Shown one piece after another: positions 1-7,610 of a DNA stretch of 36,612 nt. A program made the translations under genes and the position numbers. Under the pieces are notes generated by a model. The model made no database searches, was not told where the DNA came from, and saw nothing but the letters and a program-made list of their open reading frames with translations. Source of the DNA: Nodosilinea sp. LEGE 07088 (GTDB lineage: Bacteria > Cyanobacteriota > Cyanobacteriia > Phormidesmidales > Phormidesmidaceae); NCBI RefSeq assembly GCF_015207395.1, contig NZ_JADEWX010000044.1, positions 1-36,612 of the forward strand. The letters are read 5' to 3'. Numbering within the stretch: the stretch's first letter is position 1; every line of letters begins with the position of its first letter.

Positions 1-107
1 ATATGCGCTCGGTCACGCGTCCGATAGGGAACTGTCTGAGCCTCCCGAAGTTCACTTAACGTGCGGTCTTCTTCCTCGGTCAAAATGATGCGTAATGGGG
101 CGGGCAT
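1..107 (-). CDS. IS630-family transposase, N-terminal fragment (runs off window)
   Basis: Translating the minus strand from the ATG at 107 gives 35 residues up to the window edge. They begin MPAPLRIILTEEED and continue through RTLSELREAQTVPYRTRDRAH. This pattern (short basic start, acidic helix, then 'R.RDRAH') is typical of the N-terminal helix-turn-helix of IS630-family transposases, which move by a DDE cut-and-paste mechanism into TA targets. The catalytic domain would lie outside the window, so I cannot tell whether the element is intact. The 219 bases between this start and the next gene show no further coding signal and may hold the element's terminal repeat. Confidence 0.6.
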   Translation of the reverse strand, partial: MPAPLRIILTEEEDRTLSELREAQTVPYRTRDRAH

Positions 108-326
108 TTGAGGGCACTCTGGCTACCCTGCTATCTTACATTTAATCTCAACTGCCTACTTAGCCTGTAAGGCAAAACCGGGATGGACTGATCTTGGCCT
201 GGAGAGCTTTCTACAGAAGGAGAGTTGCTTACGCCCATGTCATCGTTTGCCGGAGTAAGACTCGTTAGTCATGAGTTTGCCTAGTTCTAGAGGGTAGTCG
301 CTAATTTTCCTAAGACTAACAATGGT

Positions 327-1318
327 TTACTGGGCCGTTATGTCGTAGCCAAGTTGTTTGGCGATGTCGAGGAAGGGGCCGATGTTGCCGATACCCCATT
401 GGTTGCAGACCGCAACGGTTTGATTATCCCCTGTCCGTAAAATCTGGCTCTCATCCAGGAAGTAGCGCTTTTGGCCCTTCTCTAAGGCTTTCTCAATTGG
501 CGCTACCACCCCAAAGGAACTGTGGAGGAAGTCTGGAAATACCTGCTTCAGCTCATCCAAAGTCGTCTGGGGGTGATCCTGAAGGTACTGGGTGACTACG
601 GCCAGAACTAAGTTGCGCTTGTTGTGCACCTGGCCCAGGAACGCATATTGGGTTGTATCTCGACTAGATCGAGCAGCAGCTCTTTGTGCTTCTGCCTACT
701 CTCGAATTCTCACCTGGTATTCCTCCGCCTCCGGCAAAGGGATAATCTGCTCGATGTCTAGCAGCAGTTCATCCCCCAGCTTGTAGGGCTGAAGGCGGAC
801 ACAGCGAATGTCTAAGTCGCGCTCATTCAGCCACATAACGGCGGTGGTCAACTCTTTTGAGAAGTTGGCCGAGGCCAGCACGATTCTGACGTCTGTAGGG
901 AACTGCTCCTCCTGCGGGTCGCTCCACCCCAGGAATCCCAAGATTTCCGCTTCAGCATCTTTCGCAATTCCCCGCTTATCGAGGTATTGCTGGTGAATCT
1001 CGCTCGCTTGAAGGTCAGCGTCGAGACCATGGCAGCATAGCGCAGGGACTGTAGCTCCATATGAGCCTCGGTTTCATCGCGCTTGAGTTCAATCACAACC
1101 AGGTTGGCCTGCTTGTCGATGCCCAGTAGATCGATCCGCCGTGCTCCCTCAGTCCAGCCGGAAAATTCTTCAGAGAGCACCATCGTATCGGGCGAGATCA
1201 CATTGATGTTGTCCCTGAGTGCAGCTTGCAGGTCGGTGCGCTCCTGAATGCCTTCCGCGCCAAATTGAGTGCTTTTGACGGCGGCGATCTGCTTGTCTTT
1301 AAGCGTGAAAAGTGTCAT
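327..1318 (-). pseudogene. NucS-like PD-(D/E)XK nuclease gene, broken by a frameshift and a nonsense codon
   Basis: The reading starts at the ATG at 1318 and is open for about 105 residues. It holds the nuclease-fold pattern RRIDLLGID...VVIELKRDE, with D63 and E77-x-K79 as the expected metal-binding and catalytic residues of the DUF91/NucS-like PD-(D/E)XK group. Around 1000-1010, in a short gcgagcgag repeat, homology leaves this frame after TLTFKRA and continues in another as EIHQQYLDKRGIAKDAEAEILGF. That frame meets one TAG at 696-698 (context QVRIRE*AEAQRAAA), then stays open through QYAFLGQVHNKRN to the stop at 327. Two independent lesions make this a recent pseudogene. The family is associated with DNA repair or defence nucleases; the specific role is unknown. 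The overlap-free fit of all three segments supports a single ancestral gene of about 330 residues. Confidence 0.75.
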
Positions 1319-1364
1319 CGCTCTTGGGGTAAGGGTTATCTGAAAGTAAAGCGGGGCAATGATC

Positions 1365-2765
1365 TCAGCGTCGGTTAAACTCCACCTGACCTACATAGGC
1401 AAACTCGCCATACTGCTCATCGCCACTGAACAAACTCACCTCATAGCTACCAGGCTGGGATAAAGGACAGGAAATCTGAGTCGCCTGGGTAGCAGCTTCT
1501 GTACACCGTTCGGCCTGATTAGAGCCTTTCAGCACATAGCTAGACAGCAGCCAGCGTTTGTTGGGATTCTGGAGCTGGATGACCGCATTTTGGGTTGTAT
1601 CGGTCTGCGATCGCATCGGTGCAACCAGCTGCATCCCCTCCGCGAAGAACTGGGCTCTCATCATGGGCTGGCGCAGAAACTCGCCTCGGGTAATCGGTTG
1701 TGAACGGAGCTGGAAGCTTTCATCATCGGGAAAGTGGCTGATGCCCATTACCTCTGGAGGTGGAAATAAGTAGTCGGTTTTGTAGGCTTTTTGGAAACCG
1801 GATGCCCGATCCACCGTTCCACTATTCCAAGTGGCGTCAATCAAATACCACTGCCCGTTGATCTTGGCGGCATTCCAGGCGTGGCTTTGCCCTTCTAAGT
1901 CGCTGGTCGAGCTGCGGGAGTCGCCAACGACATATACAATCTCTTCGCCAATGGCCTGGCCCAAGGCTTCGAGCAGTTTGGCATAGCCCGCACAGACCGC
2001 GACCCGCCGCTGAAATACCGTCTCTGCATCCTGAGGGGGATAGTTGCCCGCAAAATAGTTCGGCGCATCGTAGGCAATGCGATCGGCCACGTAGTCGTGG
2101 AGAGCCTTGACCCGCAACATAGGGTCTTTTTCCTGGCTGGCAATGTACTGAGCCACGGAGGCAATGCTGGTTTCAGCGCTGGCAGGCATGTTGACAACAG
2201 TGGGATGCAGCCCCACCTCTGTCCAGGGCCAACCTTTGCCCTGCTCGGTTTGACCTGCCGCTCTGCTTTGGGGTGCTGGTTGAGGCCTGACCTGGGTAGT
2301 GTCAGCGTATTGCTCAAAGGGGTTGTTGTGGAATCTCAGATAAAGCCCTTCAAGTCCCCTAGCGGCAGTGAATAACCCGCGTCGAGCCAGATCCACCTGT
2401 GGTCCCTGCATACCATCCAAGAACCAATCGCCTCGGGTGGATAGCGCCAAAAACGAGGTCTGGGGCCGCAGGGCCAGCAGGAGGGTGAGGAAGACCAGGT
2501 TGAGGGCCAAGGTGCGCAGGGTGATGCGATCGCCCCAGGTGAGAATACTGGGCTGCTTTCCTTTCTTTCGTCCGCGCATTTCCCACAAAATAGGCACGAG
2601 GGGAAAGAGCAAAATGCCAGAAAAGACTGTCAGCAGCTTAGGCCCATTGATATAGGCAACGAGCGACGAGGCGACCCAGACGCCCAATACCGGGGAGAGG
2701 AAGACTGCCAGGTAGAACAGCGTTCTAGTAATCAGCGAGGGCAGCCTCAAAAAGATAAATCGCAT
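1365..2765 (-). CDS. Membrane-anchored transglutaminase-like (cysteine protease fold) protein
   Basis: This 466-residue protein has two or three hydrophobic segments near the N-terminus (about 12-38, 43-60 and 83-100), then a region of about 100 residues without a recognised domain. A transglutaminase-like domain follows at about 205-315. The catalytic triad of the family is visible: Cys258 in VAVCAGYA, His295 in SHAWNAA and Asp310 in LIDATWN. Bacterial members are generally thought to act as proteases or peptide-modifying enzymes outside the cytoplasm, and their substrates are mostly unknown. The region after residue 340 resembles a beta-rich C-terminal module (YEVSLFSGDEQYGEFAYVGQVEF). The gene stands alone, 47 bases upstream of the decayed nuclease gene and on the same strand. 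The ATG at 2765 begins a typical positively charged leader into the first membrane segment. Confidence 0.8.
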   Translation of the reverse strand: MRFIFLRLPSLITRTLFYLAVFLSPVLGVWVASSLVAYINGPKLLTVFSGILLFPLVPILWEMRGRKKGKQPSILTWGDRITLRTLALNLVFLTLLLALRPQTSFLALSTRGDWFLDGMQGPQVDLARRGLFTAARGLEGLYLRFHNNPFEQYADTTQVRPQPAPQSRAAGQTEQGKGWPWTEVGLHPTVVNMPASAETSIASVAQYIASQEKDPMLRVKALHDYVADRIAYDAPNYFAGNYPPQDAETVFQRRVAVCAGYAKLLEALGQAIGEEIVYVVGDSRSSTSDLEGQSHAWNAAKINGQWYLIDATWNSGTVDRASGFQKAYKTDYLFPPPEVMGISHFPDDESFQLRSQPITRGEFLRQPMMRAQFFAEGMQLVAPMRSQTDTTQNAVIQLQNPNKRWLLSSYVLKGSNQAERCTEAATQATQISCPLSQPGSYEVSLFSGDEQYGEFAYVGQVEFNRR

Positions 2766-3040
2766 GAAACCAGAGGTAAAAACAGCCAGAGCGCACTTCC
2801 AGTCTAGGTTTCCCGATTTCGACGCTGACCTATAAGACAGGCTCGTAGGATAGTCTTTTTGATTCGCAGCCCACCATTCGCCAAACCTTTACAGTGGATA
2901 TCTCATCCCGGTAGCTCATTCAGCACCGCAAAAAATACTCTGATCGCATGGCCTACACGAAATTCTGTCCCATCTCCCCAAATGTGACGACATAGGGGCT
3001 GAGCTTGCAGTTATGGCTCTTTTTGGTTTGTCCAAGCGGC
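2766..3040. other. Intergenic region, no gene seen
   Basis: I see no convincing coding region here on either strand. It should contain the promoter of the minus-strand transglutaminase-like gene. It is bounded by the small possible gene ending at 3041. Confidence 0.4.
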
Positions 3041-3208
3041 CTATTGAATTAGTTCAATATGAAACTCATAGCCCTCTCCAAGCGCCCTGTGCCAGCATTG
3101 CAGTATCCCCTCTGAGTCGTCCGTAAATCTCACGAGCAATAATTCAGTAACAGCGCGGCTTTCAGGCACGCTGCCCTGGGGATGCGACGCATTCGTTCGC
3201 CTCAGCAC
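3041..3208 (-). CDS. Possible small hypothetical protein (55 aa)
   Basis: From a GTG at 3208 the minus strand reads VLRRTNASHPQGSVPESRAV and ends EGYEFHIELIQ before a TAG at 3041-3043. The composition (ELLLVRFTDDSEGILQCWHRAL) looks like a real amphipathic protein rather than a shadow frame. The frame is the same as that of the next gene upstream and is separated from it only by one TAG at 3242-3244 plus 33 nt. It may therefore be the second half of one gene split by a nonsense codon. No family recognised. Confidence 0.35.
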   Translation of the reverse strand: MLRRTNASHPQGSVPESRAVTELLLVRFTDDSEGILQCWHRALGEGYEFHIELIQ

Positions 3209-3241
3209 CTCTTTTACCCGTGCTAAGGTGCCCCACCCACA

Positions 3242-3508
3242 CTAGGGCGCAGGCGAAAAACTCTCCCATACCTCAGAAATCAACAACACTGCATCCGTTG
3301 ATAGGGTCTCTGGGCAAAGCGATTCCGGCAACCCAATTGCCGTCGTCAACTGCTCATCTGACCACCAGGCCCACCACTCCTCTCGATGCAAGAGCTGCAC
3401 ATCTTCGGTGTGTCGAATCTCTGACCAGGGCGTTCCATCCAGCTGCGCCAGGCGAAACGCCTCGGCCCCAGTCACCGCCACATAGCGGCGCGTCAAAAAT
3501 CGAGCCAT
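3242..3508 (-). CDS. Hypothetical protein (88 aa)
   Basis: The protein begins MARFLTRRYVAVTGAEAFRL, is rich in Trp and Glu (HREEWWAWWSDEQLTTAIG) and ends EVWESFSPAP. I do not recognise a family. It has no signal peptide or membrane segment. The composition looks protein-like and no better gene occupies the opposite strand. The in-frame TAG at its end is followed by another open stretch in the same frame (3041-3208), so the gene may once have been longer. Confidence 0.45.
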   Translation of the reverse strand: MARFLTRRYVAVTGAEAFRLAQLDGTPWSEIRHTEDVQLLHREEWWAWWSDEQLTTAIGLPESLCPETLSTDAVLLISEVWESFSPAP

Positions 3509-3783
3509 GATGCCCTACTCCGCGACCGACCTACAGACGACCACAGCAGCGAGAGCGGGAATGGCTCCTAATGCTCTGCCCCCAAAGCGTTGCTTCAAAT
3601 TGTGCTTCATGTCGGTTCAACAACCCTGCGTGTGCGATGGTGGTGACACGAGCGATCGCGGCCTTGGGGCAAACAGGCCATCGCTCTACCACCTGGAAGT
3701 CAGGTAGCAAATATCACCAGTACATCACTTGTACTGAGACCGCAGGCAGAATCCGGACGAAACGAAAAAACGAGTGTCGAACG

Positions 3784-4212
3784 CTACGACACGACCTCCG
3801 GGCCACCGTCAATCTCCGCTTCCATCCGCGAGATGGCTTTTTCGTAAACCCGCAAGCCCAATAGAACCAATCGCACGAGCATCTGGTCAGGATTTCGCTG
3901 ACTCGCCTCCGCCAACTCCACAATTCGCTCTGTCGGGATATGTTCATTGAACAGAACCAGATTGGCTTCCAGTTCATGAATCAGAGGACGACGGTGCTTT
4001 TGGGCACCTTCCCGCAGGCTTTGCCCCATGTCGCTGGTGAGCAAGAGTTCCATAATTTCGGCCAAAAAGGGCGATCGCTTTCGGTTGCCCTCCGCCGCGC
4101 ACTGGGCCTCGATCGCCTCTAGCAGTTCAGCAGTCATATAGAACGTCGGACGACATCCACCCTCTGAGGCGTCGGACGGGGATTTGTCTTGAGGCACAGG
4201 CGACTTGACCAT
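3784..4212 (-). CDS. Ribbon-helix-helix-like DNA-binding protein (142 aa), possibly plasmid-type
   Basis: After a charged, disordered N-terminus, residues of about 21-57 read RPTFYMTAELLEAIEAQCAA followed by RKRSPFLAEIMELLL. A short beta-strand followed by two helices around a basic turn is the pattern of a ribbon-helix-helix DNA-binding fold. The remaining 80 residues are helical (HELEANLVLFNEHIPTERIV..., then LVRLVLLGLRVYEKAISRMEAEI). Such proteins are common as antitoxins, partition regulators or conjugation regulators. The nearby conjugation remnant fits a plasmid-type regulator, but that is inference. The ATG at 4212 is chosen because upstream sequence is non-coding. Confidence 0.55.
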   Translation of the reverse strand: MVKSPVPQDKSPSDASEGGCRPTFYMTAELLEAIEAQCAAEGNRKRSPFLAEIMELLLTSDMGQSLREGAQKHRRPLIHELEANLVLFNEHIPTERIVELAEASQRNPDQMLVRLVLLGLRVYEKAISRMEAEIDGGPEVVS

Positions 4213-4703
4213 AACGGAATAGTGACGAGACCAACTGTCGCTATCCTAGCCTCCTACTCAGGTTACCGAGAGTCAGCGCACCATAGGTTCACAGAAGCCT
4301 AAGGCAGACGTATCAGATTCTTCCTCCGCTTCACATCACCTTAATCAAGAATTCTTCATACCTCTACCGACTAGACTAATCACGACAAGACATCATACGA
4401 AAGGCACGAAAGTCCAAGTCGCATAGGCATCAAGACTCCGTCCTCCAAAACCTTACGCCTCGGAATGTAAACAAAATCTAAAACCTGCTTTACTTTTCAG
4501 GACGATTAACTCAGTATTACCAAGTAGTACTTTCTATGTAAAAGTACGATAAAGATTGAGTCACTCACCTTGAGTTCCTGACCCCGTTCCATCTCTGACC
4601 TGCGGAAGGCGAGACCAACACTCTGCCATTCCTACCAAAATCGTCCTGCTCAATCTGCACAGGGAGCCATCTACCTACGTCCTCATCGCTTGGAGTAGGA
4701 GAT
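4213..4703. promoter_or_regulatory. Intergenic region with a candidate operator upstream of the conjugation genes
   Basis: These 490 bases hold no gene I can support. They separate two divergent transcription units and should hold both promoters. A 7-bp inverted repeat, GTACTTT / AAAGTAC with a 7-base spacer (4527-4547), lies about 155 bases before the VirB2-like start and could be an operator. A purine-rich ribosome-binding site (GGAGTAGGAG) precedes the ATG at 4704. Confidence 0.3.
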
Positions 4704-5147
4704 ATGAATCATTCATCTAACCGTCTGGGGCATTTGCTGTCCCAACGCTTTCAGCGCAACCGTTTAGCCTTTTCCCGCACCAGTCATCAACTGACCCATT
4801 TCAAATTCCGAGGCCTCAGCGGCGGGACGCTGTTGGGGATCGTGACCGGAATCCTGCTATTCATCAGCATCACAACCCACGCCAATCCGGCTATGGCCCA
4901 GCTCTTCGACACCGTCGAAGGGCAGGCCCAAAACATCTTCGGGCAGTACCTGGATGGCGACATCATCAGCTTTATGTTTGGGTTGCTGCGCCTGGTGGTG
5001 TGGGTCTCAGCCGTGGGCTTTGTCTTCTTCGCTGTCTACCAGGCCCAGCGGGGTGAGCAGTGGCAACCGCTGCTGCAAAATGCCTTCATCATCATTGCCG
5101 CTGTCGTCATTGTTGAGGGTCTGAGCCGTCTGTTCTTCGGAGCCTGA
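4704..5147 (+). CDS. VirB2/TrbC-like conjugative pilin (probable)
   Basis: This 147-residue protein has an unusually long basic N-terminal region and then a hydrophobic signal (about 41-60) ending in a signal-peptidase site, NPAMA|Q, at residues 65/66. The mature part has about 82 residues with two membrane segments (about 88-108 and 123-141) flanking a short charged loop, QAQRGEQWQ. A long leader and a small two-helix mature protein are the hallmarks of VirB2/TrbC type IV secretion pilins. The next gene starts one base after its stop and looks VirB3-like, followed by a VirB4-like half. That gene order (B2-B3-B4) is the strongest support. A clear ribosome-binding site (GGAGTAGGAG) precedes the ATG. 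Confidence 0.6.
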   Translation: MNHSSNRLGHLLSQRFQRNRLAFSRTSHQLTHFKFRGLSGGTLLGIVTGILLFISITTHANPAMAQLFDTVEGQAQNIFGQYLDGDIISFMFGLLRLVVWVSAVGFVFFAVYQAQRGEQWQPLLQNAFIIIAAVVIVEGLSRLFFGA

Positions 5148-5148
5148 G

Positions 5149-5460
5149 ATGAGCGACTCCGAATCGCGCCTGTACTGCCCGGTTAATCCCAGTCTGGGCC
5201 GTCAGCCCTCCCTTGGCCCCATCCCTGCCAACCTGCTGGCCCCCTCGGGCGGCATCTTTGTCGGTTTCTACATTTTGATTGAAGTCGTACTCGGGCTGGG
5301 TTTTGTCCCATTCCTGCTGCTCAGCACCTGGGGCATTTCCACCTGGTGGGTGGTAGTCGGCGAAAAGACCTGGCTTTTTACCCACAAGTTTGTGCCCGTG
5401 CCCGATTGGAAACGGGGCCATGTGCCCTATCAGCGTCATTTACCCAACCACCATGAGTAA
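5149..5460 (+). CDS. VirB3-like small membrane protein (probable)
   Basis: This 103-residue protein has one long hydrophobic stretch (about 36-70, FVGFYILIEVVLGLGFVPFL and on) and a basic C-terminal tail. VirB3/TrbD proteins are small inner-membrane partners of the VirB4 ATPase. The gene begins one base after the pilin stop and overlaps the next gene by 8 bases (the ATG at 5453 lies inside its last codons), so the three are probably translated as a coupled unit. Sequence similarity to VirB3 is weak; the call rests mostly on gene order. Confidence 0.5.
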   Translation: MSDSESRLYCPVNPSLGRQPSLGPIPANLLAPSGGIFVGFYILIEVVLGLGFVPFLLLSTWGISTWWVVVGEKTWLFTHKFVPVPDWKRGHVPYQRHLPNHHE

Positions 5461-7177
5461 ACCAAGGCTTGGAACGCAACGCTATCGCTTTCGCCCCTTT
5501 GAAGATGAAGCTCACCTGGAATGCCTCTGCCGCCTAAACCTGCGGGGGCGCAATGTAGGAGCTTACCTGCTCAAACACCAGCGGCAATACAGTCTGGTAT
5601 TTGGCTTTCGCAGCCGGGGCATTCACACCCAACTGCAGCCGGGACAGGCGGAACCTACGTTGAAGCGGCTGGAGGATGGCCTCAAGGGATTTCGACCCGG
5701 AGACCGACTGCGGATTCATTGGCGATCCTTTGCCGATGACAAGGAGCGCCAGCAGTCCCTCGAAACCCTGATCCAGACCACCACCACCCTGGAAAGCCAG
5801 TTCCTCCTGCTGGCGCAACAACGCGCCACCCGCGACCTGACCACCGAGAAACAGCGTCAGCCCAAACAGCTCTACCTCTTTGCCACCTATCCCCTTGGAT
5901 CTGGCCAGGAGCAAAGCGCCGACCACGTTGAAAAGCTACTGGCCTGGGTGGTGGCCCAGTACGACACCTTCAAGGGGTTGAAAGAACAGAACCAACAGCA
6001 GTCCTACGTACAGCTGCTCACCCAGGGCTTTACCGATGGCTACCTGCACTGGGAGCAGCAACTCAATGCCCGCATGGGCCTTCAGGTCACTCCAATGGGA
6101 ACTGAGGACTTGTGGCAGTACCTCTGGGCTCAGTTCAATACCACGACAGATCCTCCTATTCCGCAATATTTGGAGCTGAGTGATGCTGATGGCGATGCCA
6201 AACTCAGCGAACTGATCCACGATCCGCTGCACGCTACCTCTCGCCTCATTCGTGGCGAGAACGGCCAACCTAGTCATCCCAAAGCCGACCGCCAGTGGGT
6301 GCAGGTGAAAGGCAAATTCGTGGGAGCTGTGGTGCTGGAATCCAAACCCGCTGGATTCACCACTCCAGAGCACCAGCTCTACTACCTCTGGCAAGCCCTG
6401 GCCCAGTTTCCTGACTGTGAATGCGTCTGCGAACTCGCCGCCGCAGATCGCATGATGACCCGCGTCACCCTGCAACGGCTGACCAAACAAAGTGTCACCG
6501 CCACGTTCCGCGCCAATCTGCTACGGGATGTCGATGTCGCCTCTCAAATGCGGATGAAGCAGGGAGTGGAAGCTCAAAAGCGTATCTATGAAGGGGCTCT
6601 CCCCATTTGGGTCAGCGGACTGGTGCTGCTGCATCGGGATACCCCCGAGTCGCTGGCGGTGCTGGATCGGGCACAGCGGGGGCCGGAGGGGGTATCGATT
6701 TACCTTTCAACGGATGGCTCTGGAGGGGTGCCGGTTGAGGCATTAAAGACGGTGCTAGGGAGTGGGGGACTGGTGGCAGCGGCGTTTGATGCGGATGTGG
6801 CGGGGGAGGTGATGGCCTGGCGGGTGGCACAGCAGTTGCCGGGGATAGAGCGGCTGACGCCGAACCAGGGCAAGGACTGGAATGAGGTGTTGGTCAATCC
6901 AGAGGGGGGCGGCAATGGGTGGCATCAGAGCCGCCCGGAGCTGTCGAAGTTGTGGCAGTGGTACGGAGCAGCGGTGACGCTGGGGAGATCGGAGAGGTAT
7001 TTGAGCCGAATTACGGAAGTGGCCAGGGAATTGGTAAAGGGAAATGGGCTATCTAGCAACGCGAAAGAAGCTATGACCAAAGACATAGATCACAACTTAA
7101 AAGCTGGCGAGAGTAACGTTCACTCCAACCTCACCAGAGAACGCTGCCGATCAGGACATTACGAAATAGATAGTTAG
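5453..7177 (+). CDS. Chimera: VirB4/TraC-like N-terminal domain fused to a TOPRIM domain
   Basis: I place the start at the ATG at 5453 (MSKPRLGTQRYRF), which overlaps the preceding gene by 8 bases and gives 574 residues. Residues of about 1-395 resemble the N-terminal, non-ATPase part of cyanobacterial TraC/VirB4-like proteins and end at SGLVLLHRDTPESLAVLDRA. The Walker A and B region expected next is missing. Instead, residues of about 405-540 form a TOPRIM-type module: VSIYLSTDGSGG, then AAAFDADVAGEVMAWRVAQQ, then LTPNQGKDWNEVL. This is typical of the C-terminus of plasmid relaxase/primase-like proteins. Base use also changes near 6640-6680, from C-rich to strongly G-rich codons, and again after about 7030 to AT-rich. 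The parts look like two unrelated genes joined in frame by a deletion, so neither original activity is likely complete. Confidence 0.65.
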   Translation: MSKPRLGTQRYRFRPFEDEAHLECLCRLNLRGRNVGAYLLKHQRQYSLVFGFRSRGIHTQLQPGQAEPTLKRLEDGLKGFRPGDRLRIHWRSFADDKERQQSLETLIQTTTTLESQFLLLAQQRATRDLTTEKQRQPKQLYLFATYPLGSGQEQSADHVEKLLAWVVAQYDTFKGLKEQNQQQSYVQLLTQGFTDGYLHWEQQLNARMGLQVTPMGTEDLWQYLWAQFNTTTDPPIPQYLELSDADGDAKLSELIHDPLHATSRLIRGENGQPSHPKADRQWVQVKGKFVGAVVLESKPAGFTTPEHQLYYLWQALAQFPDCECVCELAAADRMMTRVTLQRLTKQSVTATFRANLLRDVDVASQMRMKQGVEAQKRIYEGALPIWVSGLVLLHRDTPESLAVLDRAQRGPEGVSIYLSTDGSGGVPVEALKTVLGSGGLVAAAFDADVAGEVMAWRVAQQLPGIERLTPNQGKDWNEVLVNPEGGGNGWHQSRPELSKLWQWYGAAVTLGRSERYLSRITEVARELVKGNGLSSNAKEAMTKDIDHNLKAGESNVHSNLTRERCRSGHYEIDS

Positions 7178-7610
7178 ATAACTCAAGCCTTAAGAAGACG
7201 CTACGCAACTTCACATATTCTATAGATTCGGTTACAACTGAATTTGCCAGGCCTCTGTGGTATCACGCGAAAACAAATAGAAGCCACAGATTGTTTGATG
7301 AGTAAGGTCTGTAAAAACCCTTGAAATAAGAGGGTTTATCCATGAATTTTTTGCTGATATCCGTAAGAATCCGCAAATTTTTTCTCTATCAAAAAATTCA
7401 TACCCGTGCTTTTACGCAACCGTTTGGAATCAGTCAATGGGTAGGATTGACGGGAAGCAACGTTCTTCATGAACACTTCATCTTTTTAGAGTTTTTACTT
7501 TAGACCGAGTTCGGCGGATTGCACGGTAGCCGCCCTCACTGCGCTGCGTGGGTAAGGGTGTTTGTGGTGCGGCCCCATGACCTGCTGTGTTGATTCAGGA
7601 TACACCCACC
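7178..7610 (+). promoter_or_regulatory. Leader region of the giant RHS gene with two inverted repeats
   Basis: There is no gene of useful size in these 430 bases. A 7-bp hairpin, AAACCCT/AGGGTTT, lies at 7315-7337. Just after it a perfect 12-bp inverted repeat, ATGAATTTTTTG (7342-7353) and CAAAAAATTCAT (7390-7401), encloses a 36-base spacer. Either could be an operator, a weak terminator for the conjugation genes or the trace of a mobile element. An 18-codon open frame starting at ATG 7576 overlaps the start of the giant gene. The promoter must lie here but I cannot place it. Confidence 0.35.

Noticed and set aside
3220-3864. Plus-strand open frames across 3220-3864
   Set aside because: They have low-complexity, proline- and arginine-rich translations and overlap better candidates on the minus strand.
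5936-6490. Minus-strand open frame opposite the VirB4-like half
   Set aside because: The plus-strand frame is clearly coding (family resemblance, overlap with the upstream gene). The antisense frame has no start context or recognisable motif.
7315-7337. Rho-independent terminator after the conjugation genes
   Set aside because: The stem is only 7 bp and AT-containing, and it is not directly followed by a run of T.
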